DNA from: Candidatus Nanopelagicales bacterium | Lineage (GTDB): Bacteria > Actinomycetota > Actinomycetes > S36-B12 | Length of the DNA stretch: 64,000 bases | Assembly: GCA_018401415.1 (NCBI GenBank) | Contig: JAGYKV010000017.1 | Coordinates: 756,001 to 820,000, forward strand | Direction: 5' to 3' | In this document: in pieces, positions 9,630-18,461 of the stretch | How positions within the stretch are numbered: position 1 is the first letter of the stretch | How the letters are laid out: each line of letters starts with the position of its first letter | Position numbers and translations under genes: made by a program | The notes under the pieces: generated by a model | The model's database searches: none | What the model was told of the DNA's origin: nothing | What the model saw: only the letters and a program-made list of their open reading frames with translations

Positions 9630-11426
9630 ATGCTCAAAGAATTCAGCGTCCCCGCAGTGGTCCCCGCCCCAACAAGTGGCAACCTCACCGACCACATCCT
9701 CGAAAACGCTGCCCAAGCGCCCAATCAGGTGGTCTTCTCGGTTCCCCGTGGCGATGCTTGGGTGGGAGTCACGGCAGCCGAATTCCTGACCCAGGTGAAA
9801 GCCGTTGCAAAAGGGATAATTGCCAACGGCATCCAGGCGGGTGACCGAATCGCCGTCATGTCCCGCACCCGCTACGAATGGACTTTGGTCGACTACGCAA
9901 TCTGGTACGCCGGCTGCATCAGCGTGCCGGTGTATGAAACATCTTCCGCCGAGCAGGTCCAGTGGATTTTGAGTGACTCCGGAGCCGTTGCGCTGTTCTG
10001 CGAACGCCATGCCAATAAGGCGGTCTTCGAAGAAGTCGCCGTTGACCTACCCGACGTGACCCGGGTGTGGGTATTTGACGATGGCGCGATAGACACTTTG
10101 ACCCGTGCTGGAGTCGATGTCCCCGATCAGGAGCTCGAAGCACGTCGGGTGACAATCCAGCCCGACACATTAGCCACCATCATTTACACCTCCGGGACTA
10201 CAGGTCGTCCCAAGGGTTGCATGTTGACCCACAAAAACTTCATGTTTGAAGTGGACAATGTCGTAGAGGGACTGTCCGATGTTTTCCTGTCGCCGAATTC
10301 CTCGACGCTCCTGTTCCTTCCCATTGCGCACGTTTTCGGTCGCACCATTCAACTTGGTTGCGTTCGAGCTCGGGTTCGCATGGGTCACGCCCCCGATGTC
10401 AAAGAACTTCTCCCCCTCTTGGGCAGTTTCCAACCGACATTCGTGCTCTCCGTCCCTCGCGTATTCGAGAAGATTTTTAACTCCTCACAGCAGAAGGCGA
10501 TTGCGGCGGGCAAAGGCAATATCTTCAATTCAGCTGCCAAGGTTGCCATTGAATACAGTGAGGCACTCGATGACGGGGGTCCGGGGCTTGGACTCAAGAT
10601 CAAGCACGCCCTCTTTGACAAGTTGGTCTACAGCAAGATTCGCGCAGCCATGGGCGGCAAGATTGAATGGGCAGTTTCCGGTGGTGCGCCATTGGGTGCC
10701 CGCCTCGGGCACTTCTTCCGTGGCATTGGTGTAACGATTCTGGAGGGCTACGGTCTCACCGAAACGTCTGCATCAAGCACGGTCAACCGTCCAACCTCTA
10801 TCGCCATTGGCACGGTGGGTCAGCCCATTCCTGGTGCATCGGTGAAAGTCGCCGCAGACGGTGAGCTACTACTCGCCGGAGACCAGATATTTGTTGGCTA
10901 CTGGAATAACCCCACGGCAACAGCCGAGGTACTTGAAGCAGACGGGTGGTTCCATTCGGGTGATATCGGAGAGATCGATGATCGCGGTTTCGTGAGAATC
11001 ACCGGTCGCAAGAAGGAACTTATTGTCACAGCCGCAGGCAAGAACGTTGCTCCCGCTGTTCTCGAAGATCGGTTGCGCAGCAACTTCCTGGTGAGTCAGT
11101 GCATGGTTGTTGGTGACGCTCAACCGTTCATTGGTGCCCTCGTCACCCTGGATCCAGAGGCCGTTCCCTCGTGGTTGAAGCAAAATGACCGTCCAGAAAA
11201 CACCCCCATCGCCGACCTAGTGAACGATGAAGCAATGCGGGCGACAATCCAAGAAGCAGTGGACCAGGCCAATAAGGCTGTTTCACAGGCTGAAGCAATC
11301 AAGAAGTTCACGATTTTGCCCCTTGACTGGACAGAAGAGGGTGGTCAAATGACGCCCTCCATGAAGCTCAAGAGAAATATCGTGATGAAGGAACACGAAG
11401 TGGAAATCGCCGCAATCTATTCCTAA
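9630..11426 (+). CDS. fadD15: Long-chain fatty-acid-CoA ligase, FadD15 type
   Basis: 598 aa ANL-superfamily adenylating enzyme: activates long-chain fatty acids to acyl-AMP and then acyl-CoA. P-loop YTSGTTGRPKGCMLTHKN (about residues 188-205), adenine-binding GYGLTETSA, and hinge/A8 GWFHSGDIGEID plus TGRKKELIVTAAGKNVAP are all intact. Start ATG 9630 preceded by GAAAGGAAC. Orthologue by position and sequence of M. tuberculosis Rv2187. Single plus-strand gene between two minus-strand units. Confidence 0.95.
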   Translation: MLKEFSVPAVVPAPTSGNLTDHILENAAQAPNQVVFSVPRGDAWVGVTAAEFLTQVKAVAKGIIANGIQAGDRIAVMSRTRYEWTLVDYAIWYAGCISVPVYETSSAEQVQWILSDSGAVALFCERHANKAVFEEVAVDLPDVTRVWVFDDGAIDTLTRAGVDVPDQELEARRVTIQPDTLATIIYTSGTTGRPKGCMLTHKNFMFEVDNVVEGLSDVFLSPNSSTLLFLPIAHVFGRTIQLGCVRARVRMGHAPDVKELLPLLGSFQPTFVLSVPRVFEKIFNSSQQKAIAAGKGNIFNSAAKVAIEYSEALDDGGPGLGLKIKHALFDKLVYSKIRAAMGGKIEWAVSGGAPLGARLGHFFRGIGVTILEGYGLTETSASSTVNRPTSIAIGTVGQPIPGASVKVAADGELLLAGDQIFVGYWNNPTATAEVLEADGWFHSGDIGEIDDRGFVRITGRKKELIVTAAGKNVAPAVLEDRLRSNFLVSQCMVVGDAQPFIGALVTLDPEAVPSWLKQNDRPENTPIADLVNDEAMRATIQEAVDQANKAVSQAEAIKKFTILPLDWTEEGGQMTPSMKLKRNIVMKEHEVEIAAIYS

Positions 11427-11499
11427 ATAATTGGCATCGGTCGATTCAGTTAGTTTATAAGTTTAAAGGTCTGGAACGGTTCGAACTTGGCTGTCGGTT

Positions 11500-12573
11500 T
11501 TAACCTACGACCCGTCCAATTCCACTGAAGCGACTGTTGTACCAAGGACCGAGGATGTTGGTCACGAGCACCCCACTGCTGGGATTGGCCGCGTGCACCA
11601 TTTTGCCGTTGCCAATATACAGACCCACATGATGTGCACCGCTACCAAAGTAGAAGACCAGGTCGCCCGGTTGCGCTTGACTCAATGGGATGCGTCGCGT
11701 CACGCTGTACTGCGAGCGACTGTAATGAGGAAGGCTCACACCTGCCTGACGCCATGCAGCCATGGTCAACCCTGAACAATCAAAAGCACTGGGTCCGCTG
11801 GCTGCTGCGACATAACGATCGCCGACCTGGGAAAGGGCATATTGAAGTACGCGGGCTACCCGACCGCTACCACTAAAACCACCACCACTGGTGGATCCAC
11901 CGGCACTAATGGCCTGGGAAGCCGCTCGGGCCGCCACCAGCGCTGCTGCTCGTTCATTCGCAGCCATTTGCGCGATTCGGCGACGCTCTGAAGCTTCCAG
12001 GCGAGAGAGCACAGCTTCAGCTTCCCTTAGCCGACTATTGGCTTCGGATTTTGCATCGCCCATTTCCCCGCGAATACGCTTTGCTGCAGCTTCTTTGTCT
12101 TGCAGAGCTGCTTCAGTTTGAGCCAGACGCAAGCGGGTGGTTTGGGTGGACCGAATGGCGGCCGCTTGACCTTTCTGGACTTGATCGAGGGCTGCGGCTT
12201 GGGAGAGAAACTCATTGGGATCTTCGGCGAGCAGAATCTGTAAGGATGAATCGATTCCGCCTGATGTGTAGGTCGCTCGGGCCAGGTCATTGACCGATCC
12301 CATAATTTGATTGAGTTCTTTACGTTCTCGTCTGGCCTTCGCCTGGAGTGTGCCCAATTCTTTTTGGATTCCACCAAGGCGATTGCGGGCGTCGTTATAG
12401 CGCTCCGTTGCGGCTTCGGCTTTGCCTTGTAGGTCCATGACCTGCATCCGAACCTGTTGGAGATTGGCTCCCTGTGCGCTGGGCGCAACCACGAATCCTG
12501 AAATCAACAAACCTGCAAAGGCGCCCACAAAGCCAGCCCCCGAAAAAAACCGTCGGCCACGACTTTGTCCCAT
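11500..12573 (-). CDS. Secreted NlpC/P60 peptidoglycan endopeptidase
   Basis: 357 aa. Signal peptide (basic RGRR, hydrophobic helix, cleavage near SAQGA around residue 35), a long coiled-coil region (about 40-215, heptad-rich, many EAE/RRE repeats), a Gly/Ser linker and a C-terminal NlpC/P60 domain. Catalytic Cys in FDCSGLTMAAW, His in GAHHVGLYIG and a third polar residue near VHAAN. Cleaves D-glutamyl-meso-DAP bonds in wall remodelling, like RipA/Rv2190c. Start ATG 12573 because AGGAGG lies 8 bases upstream; the frame open to 12735 is not family sequence. The 186-bp leader holds no feature I can name with confidence. Confidence 0.93.
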   Translation of the reverse strand: MGQSRGRRFFSGAGFVGAFAGLLISGFVVAPSAQGANLQQVRMQVMDLQGKAEAATERYNDARNRLGGIQKELGTLQAKARRERKELNQIMGSVNDLARATYTSGGIDSSLQILLAEDPNEFLSQAAALDQVQKGQAAAIRSTQTTRLRLAQTEAALQDKEAAAKRIRGEMGDAKSEANSRLREAEAVLSRLEASERRRIAQMAANERAAALVAARAASQAISAGGSTSGGGFSGSGRVARVLQYALSQVGDRYVAAASGPSAFDCSGLTMAAWRQAGVSLPHYSRSQYSVTRRIPLSQAQPGDLVFYFGSGAHHVGLYIGNGKMVHAANPSSGVLVTNILGPWYNSRFSGIGRVVG

Positions 12574-12759
12574 GTTCGTGTCCTCCTGTCGACACTCGCT
12601 TACGTGTGGGCATCCAAATAAGTTCTCGCCACTTGACCTTAGGAAAAAGCTAACCCGAACATGCCTCTGACGAAGCCGCAGGGGAAACCGTTCCCAGATA
12701 TCCCAAAAAGGTAACAGATTGGTTGCGGTTCGCACCCCAGAGTACCCAAATTGGTGAGA

Positions 12760-12945
12760 CTAACCCGCTTTCTTAGGGGAAATCAGGCGCAAGGGGGGTA
12801 CCAAACCTGAATCGGCAAGCACAGAAAGGGCCCTGACGTGGTCATCTGCCACCACTGGGAGTTCCGGAACCCCCAGCAGCACCGAGACCACGCAATCCTG
12901 GCAAGCCAGACCAGCAACAACACACGTTCCACAGTCAATAACCAT
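12760..12945 (-). CDS. Small Cys-containing conserved actinobacterial protein
   Basis: 61 aa. N-terminus MVIDCGTC with a second pair CQDC, then VVSVLLG, and a conserved-looking end VLADSGLVPPLRL. I recognise the pattern as a short protein commonly found beside NlpC/P60 genes in actinobacteria; function is unknown. Four cysteines in the first 18 residues suggest metal binding or a redox role. Precedes the endopeptidase on the same strand by 186 bp. Confidence 0.75.
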   Translation of the reverse strand: MVIDCGTCVVAGLACQDCVVSVLLGVPELPVVADDHVRALSVLADSGLVPPLRLISPKKAG

Positions 12946-13102
12946 GATTCACCTCACCCTTTAATTAATCTCACCCATTATTTGATTCGCTCTTCATTTG
13001 ATTCGCCCACCATCTCTCACGCTAAGCGCCGGGTCTGACATTGCACTAGCTGAGGCCAAAACTCCCTGAGCAGACCATTGTCGCTGGCTCAGTGGGGTGA
13101 AG

Positions 13103-13128
13103 TGATTCCGATTGCGTTGGCGGAATCA
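13103..13128 (-). terminator. Possible stem-loop at gene end
   Basis: Perfect 8-bp inverted repeat TGATTCCG / CGGAATCA with a 10-base loop. On the minus strand it overlaps the TGA stop of the zinc-ribbon gene. No T-run follows, so a classical intrinsic terminator is not shown; it could still slow or end transcription. Confidence 0.4.
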
Positions 13129-13428
13129 GACCCCTCCGTCACCGGGAGACTCCTGGACTGGGCCGCCGAACTCAGGGCGTAACACTATTTCGATTCGATC
13201 AGAAGCACCACACCATCGGCACGAGACCGAAACAACTTTTTCAGCGTGAACTGTTGTTTCCTCGACGATCACATTTCCGGACATATCCGCATGCCAGTAT
13301 TCGGTGGTGCTTACGGTTCGAGTGACATCGAATCTCGTGAGGTTGCCGCAATGACCACACCGAAACCTGGTTGTCGGATCTGGCAGATTCTGCTGCTGGG
13401 GCGACGAATTGGAAGAAGAAGTAACCAT
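13126..13428 (-). CDS. Small zinc-ribbon-like protein
   Basis: 100 aa. Two CxxC knuckles, CGHC (24-27) and CRWC (about 70-73), in a fold of short strands, typical of a one-zinc ribbon. Low-complexity Ser/Gln N-terminus and acidic Gly-rich C-terminus. Conserved next to the exonuclease/UvrC-like gene in actinobacteria as I remember; function unknown. Divergent from that gene by 44 bp. Confidence 0.75.
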   Translation of the reverse strand: MVTSSSNSSPQQQNLPDPTTRFRCGHCGNLTRFDVTRTVSTTEYWHADMSGNVIVEETTVHAEKVVSVSCRWCGASDRIEIVLRPEFGGPVQESPGDGGV

Positions 13429-13472
13429 GGGACAAGACTACGCGTGCATATGTCAGGGCTTAGCCTTAGCGT

Positions 13473-15284
13473 GTGCACGTGTCTCTGCCAACTGGATTAA
13501 CAACTCAGCTATCGCTCACTGACATTGGCACGCCATTATCCGACATCACCTTTGTGGTGGTTGACCTGGAAACAACAGGTGGCACTCCCACCGATGCAGG
13601 TATTACCGAGATTGGTGCCGTCAAAGTCAAAGGTGGGGAAATCCAGGGTGAGTTCACTACTTTGGTGAACCCAGGAATTCCCATTCCGCCGTTCATTGCC
13701 GCCCTCACCGGGATCACCGACTCCATGGTCGGGTCCGCGCCACGGGTGCAAACCGCCGTGAGCATGTTTCTTGAGTTCGCGGGTGATTGCGTCTTTGTTG
13801 CGCATAATGCGCCATACGACATGGGTTTTCTCAAAGGCGCATGCACCAAATTCGATCTCCCATGGCCGTCGAATAAGGTCATTGATACCGCTCGAATCGC
13901 TCGACTGGCACTTCACCGTGATGAAGTGAGAAATTGCAAGCTATCCACCCTTTCTAAATTTTTCAACACAGATGTCCAGCCCACGCATCGCGCCTTTGAC
14001 GATGCCCGAGCGACAACTGACGTTCTGCACCGACTAATTGAACGGTTAGGTAATTACGGAGTGCACACCTATGAAGATCTCCACGCCTTCACCTCGCGCG
14101 TGAGCGAAATTCAGCGCACCAAACGTCATCTCGCTGATGGCCTACCCGCACTACCAGGCGTCTATATTTTTGAGGACGCCAAAGGCAAACCACTGTATAT
14201 CGGAACATCGAAGAACATTCGCAATCGTGTTCGTACCTATTTCACTGCCAGTGAGAATAGGCGTCGCATGTCCGAAATGATTGGGATTGCAGTACGCGTG
14301 CGACCAATTGTGTGTTCAACAATTCTCGAGGCCAAAATTCGCGAACTCCGGTTGATTGTCAGTGAACAACCGCGGTATAACCGCCGCTCACGTGCCGCGG
14401 ACTCGGTAAGTTGGCTCAAACTCACGGTCGAACCTGCACCTCGCGTTGTCATCACTTCAGCTATCAAGCCAGATATTGAGCAAGGTGCGCGGTATATCGG
14501 CCCATTTACATCGCGAGCTGCAGCACAATCGGCTTTGAGCGCACTCAATGAATCGGTCAGCCTGCGCACCTGCACATTAAAAATTGCCACCACCCCGAAA
14601 ACCGATATTCCCGGATGCGTGCGAGCCGAATTGGGAAAGTGCGATGCTCCGTGCACCAGCACACATGACCGCACCGCGTACTCATCTGTGGTCGATCTCG
14701 CACGGCTGAGCATGTCCGGAGATGTCCGACCTGTCGTACACCACATCACCGAGCGCATGAACAAACTTGCCGAAGAAGAACGCTTTGAGGAAGCCGCTCA
14801 GTGGCGTGAATCCTTGGGCCACTTCGTGAACGCTTCTTACCGGGTCCACCGACTCCGCTGGCTATCCACTCAAAGCGAGATTGTGGCCGCTGAACCGGCT
14901 GCTGATGGCGGCTGGGAAATCCACGTGATCCGCTTTGGCCGATTGGCGGCAGCAGGTACGGTGAAATTCGGCTTCGACCCACTTCCGCACATCCAAGCCC
15001 TGATTGCTACCGCCGAATCAGTTGCCTCCCCCGTGGATCCAGCACCCGCGAGCGTCACCGAAGAAGCTTTTGATCTTCTGCGCTGGCTGGAATCCGATTC
15101 GGTTCGCTTGGTGTCCCTCAGTGCACCAGCGCACCTGCCAATTCACTGTGGTGGCAAGGAAACCATCCAACTATCAGATATTCGTCGGGTCGTGGGTGAG
15201 AGTTTGTCCGCAGTTACCGAACCCAATGGTCATCTTCGTCCGCAGGGACCCCGCACTTCGCATTCCCGCATGGCAGCCTGGTGA
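13473..15284 (+). CDS. DEDD exonuclease fused to UvrC-like GIY-YIG domain
   Basis: 603 aa two-part nuclease. The N-terminal DnaQ-type 3'-5' exonuclease (about 25-190) has VDLETTGG (ExoI), HNAPYDMGFL (ExoII) and HRAFDDA (ExoIII). Then a GIY-YIG domain (about 225-300: PGVYIFEDAKGKPLYIG, with Arg of NIRNRVRTYF) and a UVR-like helix (EEERFEEAAQWRE, about 435). It lacks the UvrC C-terminal RNase H/HhH half. Corresponds to Rv2191, a presumed repair nuclease. Start GTG 13473 is uncertain; GTG 13479 is equally possible. No mutation of catalytic residues seen. Confidence 0.92.
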   Translation: MHVSLPTGLTTQLSLTDIGTPLSDITFVVVDLETTGGTPTDAGITEIGAVKVKGGEIQGEFTTLVNPGIPIPPFIAALTGITDSMVGSAPRVQTAVSMFLEFAGDCVFVAHNAPYDMGFLKGACTKFDLPWPSNKVIDTARIARLALHRDEVRNCKLSTLSKFFNTDVQPTHRAFDDARATTDVLHRLIERLGNYGVHTYEDLHAFTSRVSEIQRTKRHLADGLPALPGVYIFEDAKGKPLYIGTSKNIRNRVRTYFTASENRRRMSEMIGIAVRVRPIVCSTILEAKIRELRLIVSEQPRYNRRSRAADSVSWLKLTVEPAPRVVITSAIKPDIEQGARYIGPFTSRAAAQSALSALNESVSLRTCTLKIATTPKTDIPGCVRAELGKCDAPCTSTHDRTAYSSVVDLARLSMSGDVRPVVHHITERMNKLAEEERFEEAAQWRESLGHFVNASYRVHRLRWLSTQSEIVAAEPAADGGWEIHVIRFGRLAAAGTVKFGFDPLPHIQALIATAESVASPVDPAPASVTEEAFDLLRWLESDSVRLVSLSAPAHLPIHCGGKETIQLSDIRRVVGESLSAVTEPNGHLRPQGPRTSHSRMAAW

Positions 15285-15317
15285 CCGAACTAAGTTCTCG
15301 CACCTTCAATAACGCAA

Positions 15318-16442
15318 TCAAACCCGCATTGAAACATCGCGCGATACTTCAATCCACCGAAGCATCAGGTTCCAGGCCGTTGAATCTGCCAAAACTTTTG
15401 TAGTGCGAGGTAAAAACTCATTTATTCGTTCTACCAAGGGCGTGCTGGCCGCGCTCCTTGGGTTGGAAACTGCATCTGCCGCAACTAACGCGGCAGCCGC
15501 GTTAACTGCAACAGAGAGTCGAATGGCGGCAATGCGTTCCGCATCTCGGTCCTGTGAATCATTGCTCAGGAGTTCACCGCCAAGGACTTTTCGAGTCAAC
15601 TCAGAGTTTCGACGTTTGTCACCACCGCGCAGCAATTCCGAATCGAAATTACTCACTCCAAAGTCCTGTGGTGATATCAGTGTCTCTCGCAATACACCGG
15701 ATGTAACATCCCACACGCGGGTTGATTGAGCGAGGGAGATTTCATCAAGTCCGTCATTACCCCGAACCACAAGGGCTCTGACACCTCTGTCCAGCAGCAC
15801 TTGGGCCATTATGGGAGCCATCTCGATATTGGCGCACCCGATCAAACCCGCTTGGGCCTGGGCTGGATTTGTCAGCGGTCCAAGAATATTGAAAACTGTT
15901 GGGATACCTAATTGCTTGCGCGCCGGCGCAGCAAATCGCATGGCCGGGTGATGCCGGGGCGCAAAGCAAAAGGAAATACCAACCTCCCCCGCAACATCGG
16001 AGACCCCCTGGGCATCGAGGTCAATGACTACGCCCATTTCTTCAAGAAGATCGGCCGCACCGGTGGAACTTGAGACCGCTCTATTCCCGTGTTTTATCAC
16101 GGCCGCACCACATGCGGCAGCGACAACGGCAGCCATGGTGCTGATATTGACCGAATGTGAACCATCGCCACCTGTTCCTACGATGTCGAGCACGAGTTCG
16201 TGGCCATGGGATGCGGGCACAATATTTGCGTGGGTCATCATCACTTGCGCAAGCGCAGCGACAATTCCAGGTGATTCCCCCCGAATTTTGAGCCCCAGGA
16301 CCAATGCCGCAATCTGAGCTTCACTGGCGCGATCTTCCAGGATCTCCGTCATTGCCCACGTAGCGGTATTCGGGCTGAGCTCCTCGCCCGCTTGGGTGAG
16401 CGCGGTGAAAATTGAGGACCAGGTAGGGGTTGCCTCGGACAT
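15318..16442 (-). CDS. trpD: Anthranilate phosphoribosyltransferase
   Basis: 374 aa. Second step of tryptophan synthesis: anthranilate plus PRPP gives phosphoribosylanthranilate. PRPP loop GTGGDGSHSVN (89-99), KHGNRAVSSSTGAADLLE (117-134) and the metal-binding DE of DEISL are present. Stand-alone TrpD rather than a fusion with TrpG. Same place as Rv2192c, away from the other trp genes. Followed on the same strand by no gene; convergent with the exonuclease. Confidence 0.96.
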   Translation of the reverse strand: MSEATPTWSSIFTALTQAGEELSPNTATWAMTEILEDRASEAQIAALVLGLKIRGESPGIVAALAQVMMTHANIVPASHGHELVLDIVGTGGDGSHSVNISTMAAVVAAACGAAVIKHGNRAVSSSTGAADLLEEMGVVIDLDAQGVSDVAGEVGISFCFAPRHHPAMRFAAPARKQLGIPTVFNILGPLTNPAQAQAGLIGCANIEMAPIMAQVLLDRGVRALVVRGNDGLDEISLAQSTRVWDVTSGVLRETLISPQDFGVSNFDSELLRGGDKRRNSELTRKVLGGELLSNDSQDRDAERIAAIRLSVAVNAAAALVAADAVSNPRSAASTPLVERINEFLPRTTKVLADSTAWNLMLRWIEVSRDVSMRV

Positions 16443-16454
16443 GATTGTGAGCCC

Positions 16455-16868
16455 CTAAGAATTTGCGGACTTGGTCAAAGCCACTCGAGTGCTGAGCAAC
16501 CTTGTGACCGCGTGAGCCATGGCAACGGGCTCAATGGGAAGCCCGACAACACCATCGGCACGTGACCATGTGGCCAACCACGCGTCCTGGGGTCGGGCGA
16601 TCAGTACCAGAACCGGAGGACAGTGAAAAAGTTCATCTTTGACTTGGCGGGCAATCCCCATACCCCCTGCGGGGGCTGCCTCACCATCGAGGATTAAAAG
16701 GTCAAATGTTTCCCGGTCAACGAGCGTGATCAGAGCCGGTTCAGTGGCACACTCGGTGTACGCCAGTTCCGGGATATCTGCAGATGGACGCCTGCCCAGT
16801 GCGTTGATCACGTCTGCTCGAACATTCTTATTACTGCTGTACACAAGAATTTTGAGTGTGTCGGCCAC
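16455..16868 (-). CDS. Response-regulator receiver-like protein, stand-alone
   Basis: 137 aa CheY-like fold: alternating strand/helix, FDLLILDGE with Asp61 at the phosphoacceptor site, GGMGIARQVKDEL after it, VLVLIARPQDAW (switch region) and GVVGLPIEP, where the usual K-P of receivers is L-P. No output domain and no histidine kinase nearby. Thirteen bases upstream of trpD, so probably co-transcribed. The Lys to Leu change at the conserved KP position suggests a receiver that may not be phosphorylated normally. Confidence 0.8.
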   Translation of the reverse strand: MADTLKILVYSSNKNVRADVINALGRRPSADIPELAYTECATEPALITLVDRETFDLLILDGEAAPAGGMGIARQVKDELFHCPPVLVLIARPQDAWLATWSRADGVVGLPIEPVAMAHAVTRLLSTRVALTKSANS

Positions 16869-17009
16869 ACCCGAACTCTACCCAGTGTGGCTGGCTCGGT
16901 CGCACCCAATATCGCCCATATCTGGCTTTGGTCAAAGTGAGGGCGAAATCACGCCCGGAACAGAGGGGGTCAAGGTGTCAAAGTGAGCTTAATCTGACAG
17001 ACTCTGACT

Positions 17010-17615
17010 GTGTCTAATGCAACGGTGATTCCAAAAGCTTATGAACATGCGCCGGCAAACCGGCCCAATATGGTTTCCATCGGCACCATCGTGTGGCTTT
17101 CCAGTGAACTCATGTTCTTTGCCGCCCTTTTCGCCATGTATTTCACCCTGCGTGCCGTCAATCCGGAACTGTGGGCTCAAGAAACCACCCTGCTGAATAT
17201 TCCGTTTGCGAGTATCAACACCACAATCCTTGTGCTGAGTTCGGTTACCTGCCAACTCGGTGTTTTCGCGGCAGAGCGTGGCGACGTTCGGGGGCTTCGC
17301 CGTTGGTTCATCATCACATTCCTCATGGGTGCGGTGTTCATTGGTGGACAAATCACCGAGTATGCGGAGCTGGTCCATGAAGGCCTCACCCTGTCCAGCA
17401 ATGCCTATGGTTCCGCCTTTTACTTGACCACCGGGTTCCACGGCCTGCACGTGACCGGCGGTCTGATTGCATTTCTTCTTGTATTAGCCACCACCTATGT
17501 AGCCAAGAGGTTTACCCACGAACAAGCCACTCGCGCCATTGTGGTCTCTTATTACTGGCATTTCGTCGACGTTGTATGGATAGCCCTTTTCTTCATGATT
17601 TATATTTTGAAGTAA
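17010..17615 (+). CDS. ctaE: Cytochrome c oxidase subunit III
   Basis: 201 aa, five transmembrane helices, as in actinobacterial aa3 oxidases. Conserved [17 protein letters not shown], the TEYAEL and FHGLHVTGG segments and the final [14 protein letters not shown]. Structural subunit III of the oxidase in the inner membrane. Start GTG 17010. First gene of ctaE-qcrC-qcrA-qcrB; the catalytic subunits I and II lie 8 kb away on the other strand. Confidence 0.96.
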   Translation: MSNATVIPKAYEHAPANRPNMVSIGTIVWLSSELMFFAALFAMYFTLRAVNPELWAQETTLLNIPFASINTTILVLSSVTCQLGVFAAERGDVRGLRRWFIITFLMGAVFIGGQITEYAELVHEGLTLSSNAYGSAFYLTTGFHGLHVTGGLIAFLLVLATTYVAKRFTHEQATRAIVVSYYWHFVDVVWIALFFMIYILK

Positions 17616-17675
17616 ATAAATACGCAATTACCCACCTACCCGTGCACCACAGGATTTAAGGAAGGCACTGCGACC

Positions 17676-18461
17676 GTGAAGTTTCTCTCCGCACGTCGAC
17701 GCAATCCAATCGTTGCCCTTTTCTTATTGGTGGCAGCACTTGGTCTGACCGGGATCAGCTACTCGGTTGTCACAACCGCCAAGCCTGCCGAAGCTGCCAT
17801 GGGTTCCCAGACACAGGTTGAAGAGGGAAAGAAGCTCTACCTCGAAGGCTGTAGCTCATGCCACGGCATGGATGCCGAAGGCACCCTGAACGGCCCTACC
17901 CTGATCGGAGCGGGCGCAGCCGCCGTGCACTTCCAAGTTGCCACGGGACGCATGCCATTAGCGGCCCCTGGCGCGCAGGCCGTCGCGAAAGATCCGATCT
18001 ACAACGTCGATGAAATCGCAGCCATGTCTGCCTATATCGCCTCCCTTGCCCCCGGTCCGGCCATTCCAACCGCCGAAGACCTCAGTTACGAAGGCGCCGA
18101 TCAGGCCAAAGGTGGCGAACTGTTCCGGATCAACTGCGCGCAGTGCCACCAAGCTGCCGGAGGTGGTGGCGCACTTACCCAGGGTAAATATGCACCGAGC
18201 CTGATGAGTGCCACCCCGCAAGAAATCTACGAAGCCATGGTCACCGGACCGCAGAGCATGCCGGTTTTCTCCAATGAGACTCTTCCCATCAGTGAAAAAC
18301 AGGAAATCACCGCTTACATCATGGCCTTGCAAGATGCCCCCAGCCCGGGAGGCCTCGCCCTCGGCCGATTGGGTCCCGTTGTGGAAGGACTCTTCATGTG
18401 GGTGGCCGTATTCACCGCACTCATTGCGGCGGCCGTCTGGATCGGAATTAAGGCACGATGA
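17676..18461 (+). CDS. qcrC: Cytochrome bc1 complex diheme cytochrome c subunit
   Basis: 261 aa. N-terminal membrane anchor/signal (about 9-32), two c-type heme sites CSSCH (59-63) and CAQCH (154-158), and a C-terminal transmembrane helix (about 238-258). Distal heme ligands are probably Met residues in RMPLA and SMPVF. Carries electrons directly from the bc1 complex to CuA of the oxidase, replacing a soluble cytochrome c. Start GTG 17676, after AAGGAA. Overlaps qcrA by 4 bp. Confidence 0.97.
   Translation: MKFLSARRRNPIVALFLLVAALGLTGISYSVVTTAKPAEAAMGSQTQVEEGKKLYLEGCSSCHGMDAEGTLNGPTLIGAGAAAVHFQVATGRMPLAAPGAQAVAKDPIYNVDEIAAMSAYIASLAPGPAIPTAEDLSYEGADQAKGGELFRINCAQCHQAAGGGGALTQGKYAPSLMSATPQEIYEAMVTGPQSMPVFSNETLPISEKQEITAYIMALQDAPSPGGLALGRLGPVVEGLFMWVAVFTALIAAAVWIGIKAR

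Noticed and set aside
12574..12759. c-di-AMP (ydaO-type) riboswitch before the NlpC/P60 gene
   Set aside because: Such leaders are common before actinobacterial wall hydrolases, and the 186-bp leader contains GGGTTAG- and GGGGTG-like pieces, but the conserved CCGAACCC/CAGCTAACC end is not in the right orientation. An Infernal scan with RF00379 would decide it.
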